Shown: one piece after another, positions 1 through 7,654 of the stretch
Position numbering within the stretch: the first letter of the stretch is position 1
Layout of the letters: each line of letters starts with the position of its first letter
DNA from: Desulfobacula sp.
GTDB taxonomy: Bacteria > Desulfobacterota > Desulfobacteria > Desulfobacterales > Desulfobacteraceae
DNA length: 64,000 nt
Reading direction: 5' to 3'
NCBI GenBank assembly: GCA_023701135.1
Contig: JAMPXP010000020.1
Location: 1 to 64,000 of the forward strand
Translations under genes and position numbers: made by a program
Notes under the pieces: model-generated
What the model saw: the letters and a program-made list of their open reading frames with translations, nothing else
The model's database searches: none
Told to the model about the DNA's origin: nothing

Positions 1-54
1 ATCCTGCTGATGTTTAATCCATTCATGCTGAATGGCGTAACGGCCATCCAGCAT
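1..54 (-). other. possible start of a downstream gene, cut by window edge
   Basis: Downstream of the TRAP binding-protein gene an open frame begins with ATG at 54-52 and runs off the window without a stop (starts MLDGRYAIQHEW). A second ATG at 63-61 opens another frame. There is no convincing ribosome binding site, so this is only a possible partial gene. A TRAP permease subunit would be expected here in a standard dct operon, but 18 codons are too few to identify one. Confidence 0.2.
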
Positions 55-69
55 GAAATCATATGAATA

Positions 70-1065
70 TTACAAATTCGCCTTGATGAAATCCACAACT
101 GCTTTTCCGTCAATGCCTTTGGCGCTGACGCTTTTGATGTATTCGTCAAGGACGGGAGCCACGGCGTTTTGCCATTTTGCAGATTCTTCAGGGGTCTGGG
201 GCAGCATTTCCCCGCCTTTTTCTTTTAGGAAGGCAATACCTTCCTTGTCGATCTGATCCCAGCTTTCTCCATGTTTGAGAGCCCATTCGGCATTGATGGC
301 TTGAATGGTTTTCTGAATTTCCGGTGACAGGGCCTCCCATTTGCCCTTGTTCATCATGACGGCAAAGGTGGTGGTGTAGGCGGTGGAATAGTTTTCCGTC
401 ACGTATTTTACAACTTCGCCCAGTTTCCAGCCTTTGTTGGATTCTATTGGATGGAGAGATCCGTCCACAACACCTTTCTGCAGGAGTTCATAACTTTCAT
501 TCATGGCCTTTCCCACCGGTGATCCGCCGAGAGCCGTGATAATGGCTCCGCTTGCGCCGGTCGTACGGATTTTAAGGCCTTTCATATCGTCCAGGGTGAT
601 CACTTTTTTCTTGGTCGTATTGAGAAGTCCGGGGCCATGGGCATGGAGGTACATGATTTTTGTATCATCAAATTCTTTGGGCTGGAATTTTTCAAGAACG
701 GCATTGGCTACCTTGGTGGCCTGGACACCGGTTTTATAGCCCATGGGAAGATCAATGGCGGCAGAAACCGGGAATCTTCCGCCGGTATAGGCAAGAACCG
801 TAAATCCGATGTCCGCAATCCCATTGACAACGCCGTCATAGGTCTGGGGGGCTTTTACCAGAGAGGCGGCCGGGTAAAATTTAATGGCCACTTCGCCGTT
901 GGTTCTTTTTTCAACTTCGGCACACCAGCTTTCGGCAAGCTGGCTTTGGCCGTGGGTGGGGGGGAAGAAACTTGAATAGGTGAGTTCGGTTTTAGCAAAG
1001 GCATTAAAGCTAAAAGCTGCGGCCAGGCAAAGGCACAAAAAAGTTAGTAATGCGATTTTTTTCAT
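70..1065 (-). CDS. TRAP transporter periplasmic solute-binding protein, DctP family
   Basis: Extracytoplasmic binding protein of a tripartite ATP-independent periplasmic transporter, which captures organic acids for sodium- or proton-driven uptake. The 331-residue length is typical of DctP proteins. Residues 1-24 are a signal peptide (charged KK, leucine-rich core, AFA cleavage motif). The segment GLKIRTTG near residue 165 carries the arginine that in this family usually binds the substrate carboxylate. The start is set by AGGAGG at 1074-1079, 8 bases before the ATG. It diverges from the benzoyl-CoA pathway genes, and its promoter shares motifs with theirs, so uptake of benzoate or a related aromatic acid is a reasonable inference; the ligand cannot be read from sequence. 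The membrane subunits are not in the window. Confidence 0.9.
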   Translation of the reverse strand: MKKIALLTFLCLCLAAAFSFNAFAKTELTYSSFFPPTHGQSQLAESWCAEVEKRTNGEVAIKFYPAASLVKAPQTYDGVVNGIADIGFTVLAYTGGRFPVSAAIDLPMGYKTGVQATKVANAVLEKFQPKEFDDTKIMYLHAHGPGLLNTTKKKVITLDDMKGLKIRTTGASGAIITALGGSPVGKAMNESYELLQKGVVDGSLHPIESNKGWKLGEVVKYVTENYSTAYTTTFAVMMNKGKWEALSPEIQKTIQAINAEWALKHGESWDQIDKEGIAFLKEKGGEMLPQTPEESAKWQNAVAPVLDEYIKSVSAKGIDGKAVVDFIKANL

Positions 1066-1185
1066 TTTGTTGACCTCCTAAAAATGTTTGTGGTGGAGCC
1101 AAAACTAATTAGTTACCCCATATATATAATTGTATTCCCGATGTCACCCCCTTTCCGTGGTTTAGGTTCCGAATATTAGTGTCAT

Positions 1186-1197
1186 AATGTAACTATA
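1186..1197 (-). promoter_or_regulatory. TATAGTTACATT motif, possible operator
   Basis: The 12-mer TATAGTTACATT (minus strand) is identical to the one at 4957-4968 overlapping the -10 of the bamB promoter. Here it lies just downstream of the predicted TRAP transcription start, where a repressor could act. Shared occurrence at two promoters of one pathway suggests a common regulator; this is inference. Confidence 0.4.
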
Positions 1198-1214
1198 AAT
1201 CAGCTATGGCCCTA

Positions 1215-1244
1215 ACTATATGTAAAAGGAATAAACCATGTCAA
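1215..1244 (-). promoter_or_regulatory. sigma-70-type promoter of the TRAP gene
   Basis: On the minus strand TTGACA (1244-1239) is followed after 18 bases by TATAGT (1220-1215), placing transcription start near 1207, about 140 bases upstream of the TRAP gene. The -10 lies in TATAGTTA, a motif that recurs at 1197-1190 and in the bamB promoter. Confidence 0.5.
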
Positions 1245-1342
1245 GGAAAAAATTGAATCACCGGAATAAAAACCAGAAGAATCTGGTTGATCCATCAACT
1301 ACATATCAGGGAGTTGGTCAGTTAAATTTTTCCTAAAAAAAC

Positions 1343-1371
1343 TTGACATGTAGCTGCAATGTATCTATTAG
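1343..1371 (+). promoter_or_regulatory. sigma-70-type promoter for the bamQ-SDR-bamA operon
   Basis: TTGACA at 1343-1348, a 17-base spacer and TATTAG at 1366-1371. The -35 and following bases (TTGACATGTAGCT) closely match those of the bamB promoter at 4929 (TTGACACGTAGTT). Confidence 0.5.
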
Positions 1372-1386
1372 GTATCTGAGTAATAG

Positions 1387-1405
1387 CTGGCAATATTTTT
1401 GCCGG
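1387..1405 (+). promoter_or_regulatory. dyad / sigma-54-like element before the DUF2080 gene
   Basis: CTGGCAA and TTGCCGG form an inverted repeat around five bases. The same stretch reads TGGCA-N6-TTGC with GG and GC spaced by exactly 10 bases, the sigma-54 -24/-12 layout. It may be an operator just downstream of the TTGACA promoter or a second, sigma-54 promoter; the sequence does not decide. Confidence 0.3.
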
Positions 1406-1430
1406 CTTGCCTGCATAGGGGAGTTAAGCA

Positions 1431-1604
1431 ATGAGTGATGAGAAAGAAGAAAGGCTTGAGCCGGATTATACCCGCCGGAAGGTTAAATTTGAAGTTTACG
1501 GCGAGGAGATGATTGAAAAGACGGTGAACTCAAGTGGAAACAGTGGACGCGTTTATCTGCCGCCGGAATGGATCGGTACAAAGGTTAAGGTTATAAAATG
1601 TTGA
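1431..1604 (+). CDS. small DUF2080-like (AbrB-type) protein
   Basis: A 57-residue protein starting at ATG 1431, with GGGGAG at 1419-1424 as ribosome binding site. The second half (KTVNSSGNSGRVYLPPEW then IGTKVKVI) matches the pattern of DUF2080, a family named as transposon-encoded and related to SpoVT/AbrB swapped-hairpin DNA-binding domains. The N-terminal 25 residues are highly charged. It lies between the pathway promoter and bamQ in the same direction, so it should be cotranscribed with the benzoyl-CoA genes. Its role is unknown; an AbrB-like fold would allow DNA binding or an antitoxin-like function, but no partner toxin is visible. Family assignment is from motif memory. Confidence 0.65.
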   Translation: MSDEKEERLEPDYTRRKVKFEVYGEEMIEKTVNSSGNSGRVYLPPEWIGTKVKVIKC

Positions 1605-1684
1605 AAAACGGTCCGGCTCTGGCTTATCCGGAAGGCAGGCTTCCTAAAACCGGATTTGATAGAATAGAAATGCTCAATTCATAA
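1598..1684 (+). other. 28-codon open frame between DUF2080 gene and bamQ
   Basis: ATG at 1598 overlaps the end of the DUF2080 gene and the frame closes at TAA 1682-1684. There is no clear ribosome binding site and no recognisable motif. Translational coupling is possible, but it may be chance. Confidence 0.15.
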
Positions 1685-1700
1685 GATAAAGGAGAAAAAA

Positions 1701-2816
1701 ATGGGAAATATTCCTGAAAAAATCTGGACTTGGCAGATGGTCAGCCCCAATAAAAAAGACAGGGAAACGGGGCAGGTGACTCCCGGCAAACTGGAGAAAA
1801 CACAGATTGACGTGCCTGAACTCAAGGCCGGAGAGGTTTTGGTTGAAGTGGCCGGTTGCGGGATCTGTCATACGGACCTGGGCTATTTTTATCAGGGAGT
1901 GCCCACGGTGAACAAGCCGCCGCTGACCCTGGGCCATGAAATATCCGGCAGGGTGGTGGCTGCCGCCGATGATGTTAAGGCATGGGACGGCAAAGAGGTC
2001 ATTATCCCGGCGGTGATGCCCTGCCGGAAATGCCATCTGTGCAAGACCGGCCGCGGCAACAGATGCCTGGATCAGAAAATGCCCGGAAACAGCATGGGCA
2101 TTTACGGCGGTTTTTCCAGCCATATCCCGGTTCCGGCCATTGACCTTTGCGAAGTTAAAAACCGCGGGACGATTCCCCTTGAAAAACTGGCCGTTGTCGC
2201 CGATGCCGCCACTACCCCGTTTCAGGCGGCAAAACGCGCCGATGTCCAGGTGGGGGACAATGTCATTGTCATCGGCGTGGGCGGTGTCGGCCAATACATG
2301 GTCCAGATCTTAAAAGCCCTTGGCTCGGGCACTGTTGTTGCCATTGATATCAACCAGGAGCGCCTGGATACCATGCTGAAGAACGGTGCGGACTTTGCGG
2401 TCAATTCCATGGGCAAGACCCCCAAGGAAATTTCAGAGATCCTCAAGGGCTATCGAAAAGAAAAGGGCCTGGCCTCCACGGGCTGGAAGATTTTTGAGGT
2501 TTCAGGAACAAAGCCGGGCCAGGAATTGGGCCTTTCCCTCCTGAGCTTCACCGGCAAAATGATTGTCGTGGGATTCGGCCCCCACCAGGTGGAATACTCC
2601 ATCTCACGGCTCATGGCCTTTGATGCGGAGCTGATCGGCACCTGGGGATGCCTGCCGGAATATTATCCGTCCGTATTGAGCATGATCACCAGTGGAAAAA
2701 TCAATTTTGAGGGTTTTGTCCAGACCCGACCCATGAGCACCATTGTCGAAAGTTTTGAAGAGGCCCATAAAAAATCGCCGGATCAGAGAATTGTCCTGAT
2801 ACCGGATTTTAACTGA
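1701..2816 (+). CDS. bamQ: 6-hydroxycyclohex-1-ene-1-carbonyl-CoA dehydrogenase
   Basis: Zinc-dependent medium-chain alcohol dehydrogenase of 371 residues that oxidises 6-hydroxycyclohex-1-ene-1-carbonyl-CoA to the 6-oxo compound with NAD+, the step before ring opening in the benzoyl-CoA pathway (Had in Thauera, BamQ in Geobacter). Visible are the catalytic zinc region CGICHTDLGYFYQG with GHE, the structural zinc cysteines CRKCHLCKTGRGNRC, and the Rossmann motif GVGGVGQ. AAAGGAG precedes the ATG. The call among many MDR dehydrogenases rests on two things: the hydrolase BamA two genes downstream, and the sequence looking like Had proteins. The hydratase producing its substrate is not in this window. 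Confidence 0.85.
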   Translation: MGNIPEKIWTWQMVSPNKKDRETGQVTPGKLEKTQIDVPELKAGEVLVEVAGCGICHTDLGYFYQGVPTVNKPPLTLGHEISGRVVAAADDVKAWDGKEVIIPAVMPCRKCHLCKTGRGNRCLDQKMPGNSMGIYGGFSSHIPVPAIDLCEVKNRGTIPLEKLAVVADAATTPFQAAKRADVQVGDNVIVIGVGGVGQYMVQILKALGSGTVVAIDINQERLDTMLKNGADFAVNSMGKTPKEISEILKGYRKEKGLASTGWKIFEVSGTKPGQELGLSLLSFTGKMIVVGFGPHQVEYSISRLMAFDAELIGTWGCLPEYYPSVLSMITSGKINFEGFVQTRPMSTIVESFEEAHKKSPDQRIVLIPDFN

Positions 2817-2845
2817 TTATTTTTGTTATTTAAGGAAACCGGATT

Positions 2846-3595
2846 ATGAAACTTGAAGGAAAAAAAGCAATTGTCACCGGCGGCAGCCGGGGCATTGGAA
2901 AAGCCATCGCCCTTTTATATGCAAAGGAAGGAGCCGATGTGCTGGTGAACTATCATTCCAATGACAAAGCCGCCAAAGAAACCGTGGCGGAAATTGAAAA
3001 GCTGGGACGGAAAGGCGTGGCCGTGGCCGCCGATGTAGCCGACTACAAGAGCGCCCAGAGCATGGTGGATGAATGCGTGAAACAGTTGGGCGGGGTGGAT
3101 ATCGTTGTGAACAATGCCGGTGTGTCCAGGCCCTCCCTGCTGCTTAAAATGACTGAAGAAGACTGGGATTATATCATTGACGTGCACCTGAAGGCGGCGT
3201 TCAACACCACCCAGGCGGCAGCCCGGTATATGAAGGAAAAAAAATACGGAAAGATCATCAACGTGATCTCCACGGCCGGCATTTTCGGAACCGTGGGCCA
3301 GATCAATTATGCATCGGCCAAGGCCGGGATCATCGGGTTCTCGAAATCCGCCTCCAGGGAGCTGGGCCGCTACAACATCAATGTGAACGTCATCTGTCCG
3401 GGCATCACCAAGACGGAAATGACCGGGAAACTCCAGTCCGATGAAAAACTGAGACAGATCTATGAAAGCCGGATCCAGCTCGGGCGGTTCGGAGAGCCTG
3501 AAGAAGTGGCCCCGGCCTTTGTATTCCTGGCCTCCGATGACGCCAGCTATATCACCGGGCAGGTCCTGGGCGTGGACGGCGGTTATGTCGGTTAA
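2846..3595 (+). CDS. short-chain dehydrogenase/reductase, FabG-like
   Basis: Classical SDR of 249 residues: cofactor motif TGGSRGIG near residue 10, NNAG near 90, and the catalytic Ser with YASAK near 155. It closes with the PG/E and YITGQVLGVDGG features of 3-oxoacyl reductases. It sits 29 bases after bamQ and 44 before bamA in an evident operon. In this context it most likely oxidises a 3-hydroxyacyl-CoA after ring opening (for example 3-hydroxypimelyl-CoA) or acts on an alicyclic CoA ester. The sequence alone supports only a generic NAD(P)-dependent 3-hydroxyacyl dehydrogenase. Confidence 0.8.
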   Translation: MKLEGKKAIVTGGSRGIGKAIALLYAKEGADVLVNYHSNDKAAKETVAEIEKLGRKGVAVAADVADYKSAQSMVDECVKQLGGVDIVVNNAGVSRPSLLLKMTEEDWDYIIDVHLKAAFNTTQAAARYMKEKKYGKIINVISTAGIFGTVGQINYASAKAGIIGFSKSASRELGRYNINVNVICPGITKTEMTGKLQSDEKLRQIYESRIQLGRFGEPEEVAPAFVFLASDDASYITGQVLGVDGGYVG

Positions 3596-3639
3596 ACAAA
3601 TCAATGAATAGACCATAAGTGTATTAAAAGGAGGATTAT

Positions 3640-4776
3640 ATGGCTTTAGAATGGATGCCGAGAGAAAATGAACCCAAGGATCACAGCCTGCACCGGAACC
3701 CCCACTGGGGAACGGAAGCGCCCTGTGTGATGTATGAAAAAAAACCGCTGACGGACCCCAAGGGCAATGTGGTGGACAAATTGTTCGTCGCATGGATCAC
3801 CCTCAACAACCCCAAACAGTTCAATTCCTATACCACGGATATGGTCAAAGGCGTTATTGCAGGGTTTGAAAATGCCTCCCTGGACAGGCAAGTGGTTGCC
3901 GTGGTCTTCACCGGCACCGGCCCCTATGCCTTCTGCACCGGCGGCAATACCAAGGAATACTCCGAGTTCTATTCAAAACGGTGTGACGAATACGGCCAGT
4001 ACATGGAGCTGTTCAACCACATGGTCGACGCCATCCTGGCCTGCAAAAAACCGGTCATCTGCCGCGTCAACGGCATGAGGGTGGCAGGCGGCCAGGAAAT
4101 CGGCCTGGCCTGCGATCTTGCCGTATCTTCAGACCTTGCCATCTTCGGCCAGGCAGGCCCCAAACACGGCTCGGCACCTGCCGGTGGATCTTCCGATTTC
4201 CTGCCCTGGTTCCTGACGGCGGAAAACGCCATGTACAACTGTGTATCCTGCGAAATGTGGTCCGCCTATAAAATGAAAGCCCTGGGAATGATCTCCAAGG
4301 TTGTGCCGGTATTGAAAGTGGACGGCAAATGGGTGCGGAATCCGACCATCATCACCGATACCTATGTTCAGGACGGAGAGATTGTCTACGGTGAATACAA
4401 GACCGGCGACGCCCTTAAGGAAGGCCGGGAATTCCTGAAAATCCACCAGGCCAATGCCGATTTCGAACTTCTGGACAAAGAAGTGCACACGATTATCTGG
4501 AAATTCGCCAACCTGTTCCCGGGCTGCCTGATCAAATCCATTGACGGCATCCGCCAGAAAAAGAAATTCTTCTGGGATACCATGAAAAACGACCACAGGC
4601 ATTGGCTGGCCGCCAATATGTCCGGCGAGGCCTTCCTTGGATTCGGCGCCTTCAATACCAAGAAGATCACGGGCCAGGATACGGTTGATTTCATCAAATT
4701 CCGCCAGAATGTGGCCGATTCCATGATGTGGAATGATGAGATGTTTGCATCCGTGATGGGCAAGCCCCAGAAATAA
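3640..4776 (+). CDS. bamA: 6-oxocyclohex-1-ene-1-carbonyl-CoA hydrolase (ring-opening)
   Basis: Crotonase-superfamily enzyme of 378 residues that adds water to 6-oxocyclohex-1-ene-1-carbonyl-CoA and cleaves the ring to give 3-hydroxypimelyl-CoA (Oah in Thauera, BamA in Geobacter and Syntrophus). Characteristic stretches include the N-terminal HSLHRNPHWGTEAPCVMYEK, CTGGNTKEYSEFYSKRCDEY in the oxyanion region, and VNGMRVAGGQEIGLACDLA. The protein is longer than ordinary enoyl-CoA hydratases (about 260), as expected for this family. AAAGGAGG precedes the ATG. bamA is the usual marker gene for anaerobic aromatic degradation, and identification is firm. A terminator follows at 4827. Confidence 0.95.
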   Translation: MALEWMPRENEPKDHSLHRNPHWGTEAPCVMYEKKPLTDPKGNVVDKLFVAWITLNNPKQFNSYTTDMVKGVIAGFENASLDRQVVAVVFTGTGPYAFCTGGNTKEYSEFYSKRCDEYGQYMELFNHMVDAILACKKPVICRVNGMRVAGGQEIGLACDLAVSSDLAIFGQAGPKHGSAPAGGSSDFLPWFLTAENAMYNCVSCEMWSAYKMKALGMISKVVPVLKVDGKWVRNPTIITDTYVQDGEIVYGEYKTGDALKEGREFLKIHQANADFELLDKEVHTIIWKFANLFPGCLIKSIDGIRQKKKFFWDTMKNDHRHWLAANMSGEAFLGFGAFNTKKITGQDTVDFIKFRQNVADSMMWNDEMFASVMGKPQK

Positions 4777-4826
4777 AGGGGCCCGGTGCGGAGCAGGCAA
4801 GAAGATGTTCCGACAAAGGGTAAATG

Positions 4827-4873
4827 ATGGTCCAGGGGCGGTTTATAAGGCCCTGGACCATTATCACGTTTTT
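4827..4873 (+). terminator. Rho-independent terminator after bamA
   Basis: ATGGTCCAGGG (4827-4837) pairs perfectly with CCCTGGACCAT (4851-4861); a T-run follows at about 4869-4873. It separates the bamQ-SDR-bamA operon from bamB. Confidence 0.8.
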
Positions 4874-4928
4874 GGTTCCGGCAACCCCGGTTGCGGCTGT
4901 AGGGCCGTGAAAAATTCCGGATTTTTTC

Positions 4929-4968
4929 TTGACACGTAGTTATTTTATAGCTTATATATAGTTACATT
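4929..4968 (+). promoter_or_regulatory. bamB promoter with TATAGTTACATT motif
   Basis: TTGACA (4929-4934), an 18-base spacer and TATATA (4953-4958). The 12-mer TATAGTTACATT (4957-4968), also found upstream of the TRAP gene, overlaps the -10 and start region. It is the likely promoter of the bamBCDEFGHI operon and is set about 90 bases before bamB. Confidence 0.6.
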
Positions 4969-5057
4969 GTATTGGGAATAAGGATGATTCCTGTTGCCGA
5001 GGAGACTTATCAGCCTTTTATTAAAAGCGTTTAGCATGGATTTAAGGGGTATAAAAA

Positions 5058-7058
5058 ATGAGGTACGCAGAGACAGGGTTTAATCTTGAAGTAGATTTAA
5101 GCCGAGGAAACATTGAAAAGGTCGCAACAGACCCGAGAGATACCGAACTTTATCTGGGGGGTCTGGGTACTAACGCCAAGATATTGTGGGACAGGGTTCC
5201 GCCCGAGGTCGAGCCGTTTTCTCCGGAAAACCTGCTGATTTTCGGCGCCGGCCTTTTGTGCGGCACGCCGGCCACTGGCTGCAACCGTACCATCGTATCC
5301 ACCATTTCACCCCAGACCAGGCTCATGGCCTTTTCCATGATGGGCGGATTCTGGGCCCCGGAATTAAAATACGCAGGCTATGACAAGGTCATCCTTCGCG
5401 GCAAATCCCCGAAACTGGTCTATCTGTGGATCAACAATGACACGGTGGAGATCCGGGATGCAGCCCATTTGAAAGGCAAGGGCGCCATTGAAACCGCTGA
5501 ACTCATCAAAAAAGAATTGAAACAGCCCAAGGCCCAGGTGGCGGCCATCGGCATGGCCGGTGAGAATAAGGTGTATTTTGCCTCCATTGAACAGGGCCGG
5601 TCCAGCGCCAGCCGCGGCGGCATCGGGGCCGTCATGGGAGATAAAAACATCAAAGCCGTTGTGGTTCGCGGCACAAAGGACATCAACCTGGCCCGGCCCG
5701 AAGAATTCCTGGGGCTGTGTAACGAGGTGCTGACCTATATCAAACACAGAGAAACCAACCCCATTCCCGGGGTGATGCCGATTCTGGCAGGACTCGGATC
5801 TCCCCAGGAGATGAAGGTCCATGATGAAAAATGGCATACGGAAAATTTCATGTGGGGAAATTCCCGGACCCGGAGAAAAGATTTCTGGAACGAGGACGTT
5901 GAAAAAGAATGGACCCAAACCCTGGAAGACTCAAGGACCCGGCTCATCAGTTGCTTTAACTGCCCCATGAAATGCGGGGCCACCATTTCGCTTCCGGGAC
6001 TGCCCACCTATATGATGAAATGTTTTACCAAGCTGACCTATACCATGGGGGCCTTTTCAAACCTGGAATTTGGACTCAGAATCGCGCAAAAGGCGACCGA
6101 ATACGGCCTGGACGGATTCTCCGCCCCCCAGGTTATGGCCTTTGCCCTGGAACTCCTGGAAAACGGGATTCTGAAAAAGGATGATTTCCAGGGGATGCCC
6201 GAAGACAATGAAGGCAGATTCTACTGGCTCCTGGACAGAATCGTCCGCCGGGAAGGCATCGGCAATATCCTGGCCAACGGCACCTACTGGGCGGCCCAGG
6301 AGATCGGGAACGGGGCTGAAGCTTACGCCCACAACAATATCAAAAAAATCGAGCAGCTGCCCTTGAAGCTGTCCATGCTGAATCCCATTTATTTTTTGAT
6401 GTATTGCACAGGTGAAAAGATCAATATCACCCAGATCGAGGGGCAATTCCCCCAGGCCGCCTTCCCGACACGGGAGGAAAGGGAGGAATTTGTCAAGGAT
6501 TGGATCCAGGTTCCGGATGAAAAATTCAAACAGTATTTTCTCGACTGGGAATTGCGCGGAGAAAATTCCATCCCCTTCTACCCCACCGTGGATATGTGCT
6601 GTGATATCGTGGACTGGCAGGAACAAATGCATTATATCGATGATGCCCTGGGTCAGTGCGCCGGGCTGTCCTCCTTTCCCCTGAAACCGCCTTACCACAT
6701 CCATAATTACCCGAAATTCATCTCTTCCGGGGCCGGCATCGATATGGATGAGGAAAAACTGACAAAGGCAGCCAAACGATACAGAACCCTTGTCAGGGCC
6801 GTCAATATCCGGCTCGGCATGAGAAGAAAAGATGAGGTTCCGCCCGAGGATCATTGGAAAAAAAGATTCCCCGAGCTGGAAGAAAAGCTCCTGGATGCCT
6901 ATTACCGGATGAAGGGCTGGAATAATGATGGTATTCCCACAAAGGAAAGCCTTCAGGACCTGGGCCTGGACTATGTGGCCAAAGAATTTGTGAAAAGAGG
7001 GATCTTGACCGAAAGTGGCGATGCTTCGGCACAACCAGAGACAGAGGGGAGGGCGTAG
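5058..7058 (+). CDS. bamB: class II benzoyl-CoA reductase, tungsten active-site subunit BamB
   Basis: Aldehyde ferredoxin oxidoreductase-family protein of 666 residues that reduces benzoyl-CoA to cyclohexa-1,5-diene-1-carbonyl-CoA without ATP. In the family the cofactor is tungsten bis-pyranopterin and one [4Fe-4S] cluster. The N-terminal AOR region (GLGTNAKILWDR, then STISPQ near 81, then GFWAPELKYAGYDKVILRG) is intact. The cluster ligands are seen as C299-x2-C302-x3-C306, with CC at 514-515 as candidate fourth ligand. BamC begins 3 bases after the stop, which agrees with the known tight BamBC pair. It leads an eight-gene operon. No in-frame UGA is present. Confidence 0.95.
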   Translation: MRYAETGFNLEVDLSRGNIEKVATDPRDTELYLGGLGTNAKILWDRVPPEVEPFSPENLLIFGAGLLCGTPATGCNRTIVSTISPQTRLMAFSMMGGFWAPELKYAGYDKVILRGKSPKLVYLWINNDTVEIRDAAHLKGKGAIETAELIKKELKQPKAQVAAIGMAGENKVYFASIEQGRSSASRGGIGAVMGDKNIKAVVVRGTKDINLARPEEFLGLCNEVLTYIKHRETNPIPGVMPILAGLGSPQEMKVHDEKWHTENFMWGNSRTRRKDFWNEDVEKEWTQTLEDSRTRLISCFNCPMKCGATISLPGLPTYMMKCFTKLTYTMGAFSNLEFGLRIAQKATEYGLDGFSAPQVMAFALELLENGILKKDDFQGMPEDNEGRFYWLLDRIVRREGIGNILANGTYWAAQEIGNGAEAYAHNNIKKIEQLPLKLSMLNPIYFLMYCTGEKINITQIEGQFPQAAFPTREEREEFVKDWIQVPDEKFKQYFLDWELRGENSIPFYPTVDMCCDIVDWQEQMHYIDDALGQCAGLSSFPLKPPYHIHNYPKFISSGAGIDMDEEKLTKAAKRYRTLVRAVNIRLGMRRKDEVPPEDHWKKRFPELEEKLLDAYYRMKGWNNDGIPTKESLQDLGLDYVAKEFVKRGILTESGDASAQPETEGRA

Positions 7059-7060
7059 CC

Positions 7061-7597
7061 ATGGGCGATAATAAGAAAACAAAAACAATCAAGACCATCA
7101 AAATAGACGTTGATAAATGCAATGGCTGCCGGGCCTGTGAGGTCATCTGTTCCGCCTTTCATGCAGCACCCCGTTACAGCAGCAATAATCCGGCCAGATC
7201 CCGCATCCGGATCCTCCGGGACCCCTTCCGGGATATCTATGTCCCGGTGTATGCCGGAGAATATACCGTGGCTGAATGCGCAGGCCGGGATAAATATACC
7301 ATAGACGGTAAAGAATATGATGAATGTTCTTTCTGCAGGGCTTCCTGTCCATCCCGGGATGAATTCAAGGAACCGGATTCCGGGCTTCCACTGAAATGTG
7401 ATATGTGCGAAGGCGAGGAAGAACCCCTGTGTGTCAAATGGTGTCTTGTGGATGCCTTGACCATTGAAGAAAGGGAAGAGGAAGTCGAAGACCGGAAAGA
7501 GCAGGAAGACCTGGAAATCGGCCTGGAATCCCTGGCAACCAAATTCGGCATGGACAAGATCATGGATGCCGTTGCCCGGCTGTCAAAAAAAGACTAG
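7061..7597 (+). CDS. bamC: ferredoxin-like electron transfer subunit BamC
   Basis: Polyferredoxin of 178 residues that carries electrons to BamB. Cysteine groups: CNGCRACEVIC near residue 20, CSFCRASCP near 90, and CDMCEGEEEPLCVKWC near 110, together consistent with several [4Fe-4S] clusters as in DMSO-reductase-type beta subunits. The C-terminal third is rich in Glu and Lys and lacks cysteine. The ribosome binding site (GGGGAGGG) lies inside the end of bamB, implying coupled translation. Confidence 0.9.
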   Translation: MGDNKKTKTIKTIKIDVDKCNGCRACEVICSAFHAAPRYSSNNPARSRIRILRDPFRDIYVPVYAGEYTVAECAGRDKYTIDGKEYDECSFCRASCPSRDEFKEPDSGLPLKCDMCEGEEEPLCVKWCLVDALTIEEREEEVEDRKEQEDLEIGLESLATKFGMDKIMDAVARLSKKD

Positions 7598-7654
7598 GCC
7601 TGAGGGTTGGAACAGTCAGGTAAAATATAAGGCCAATATATAAGGATAGACAAA

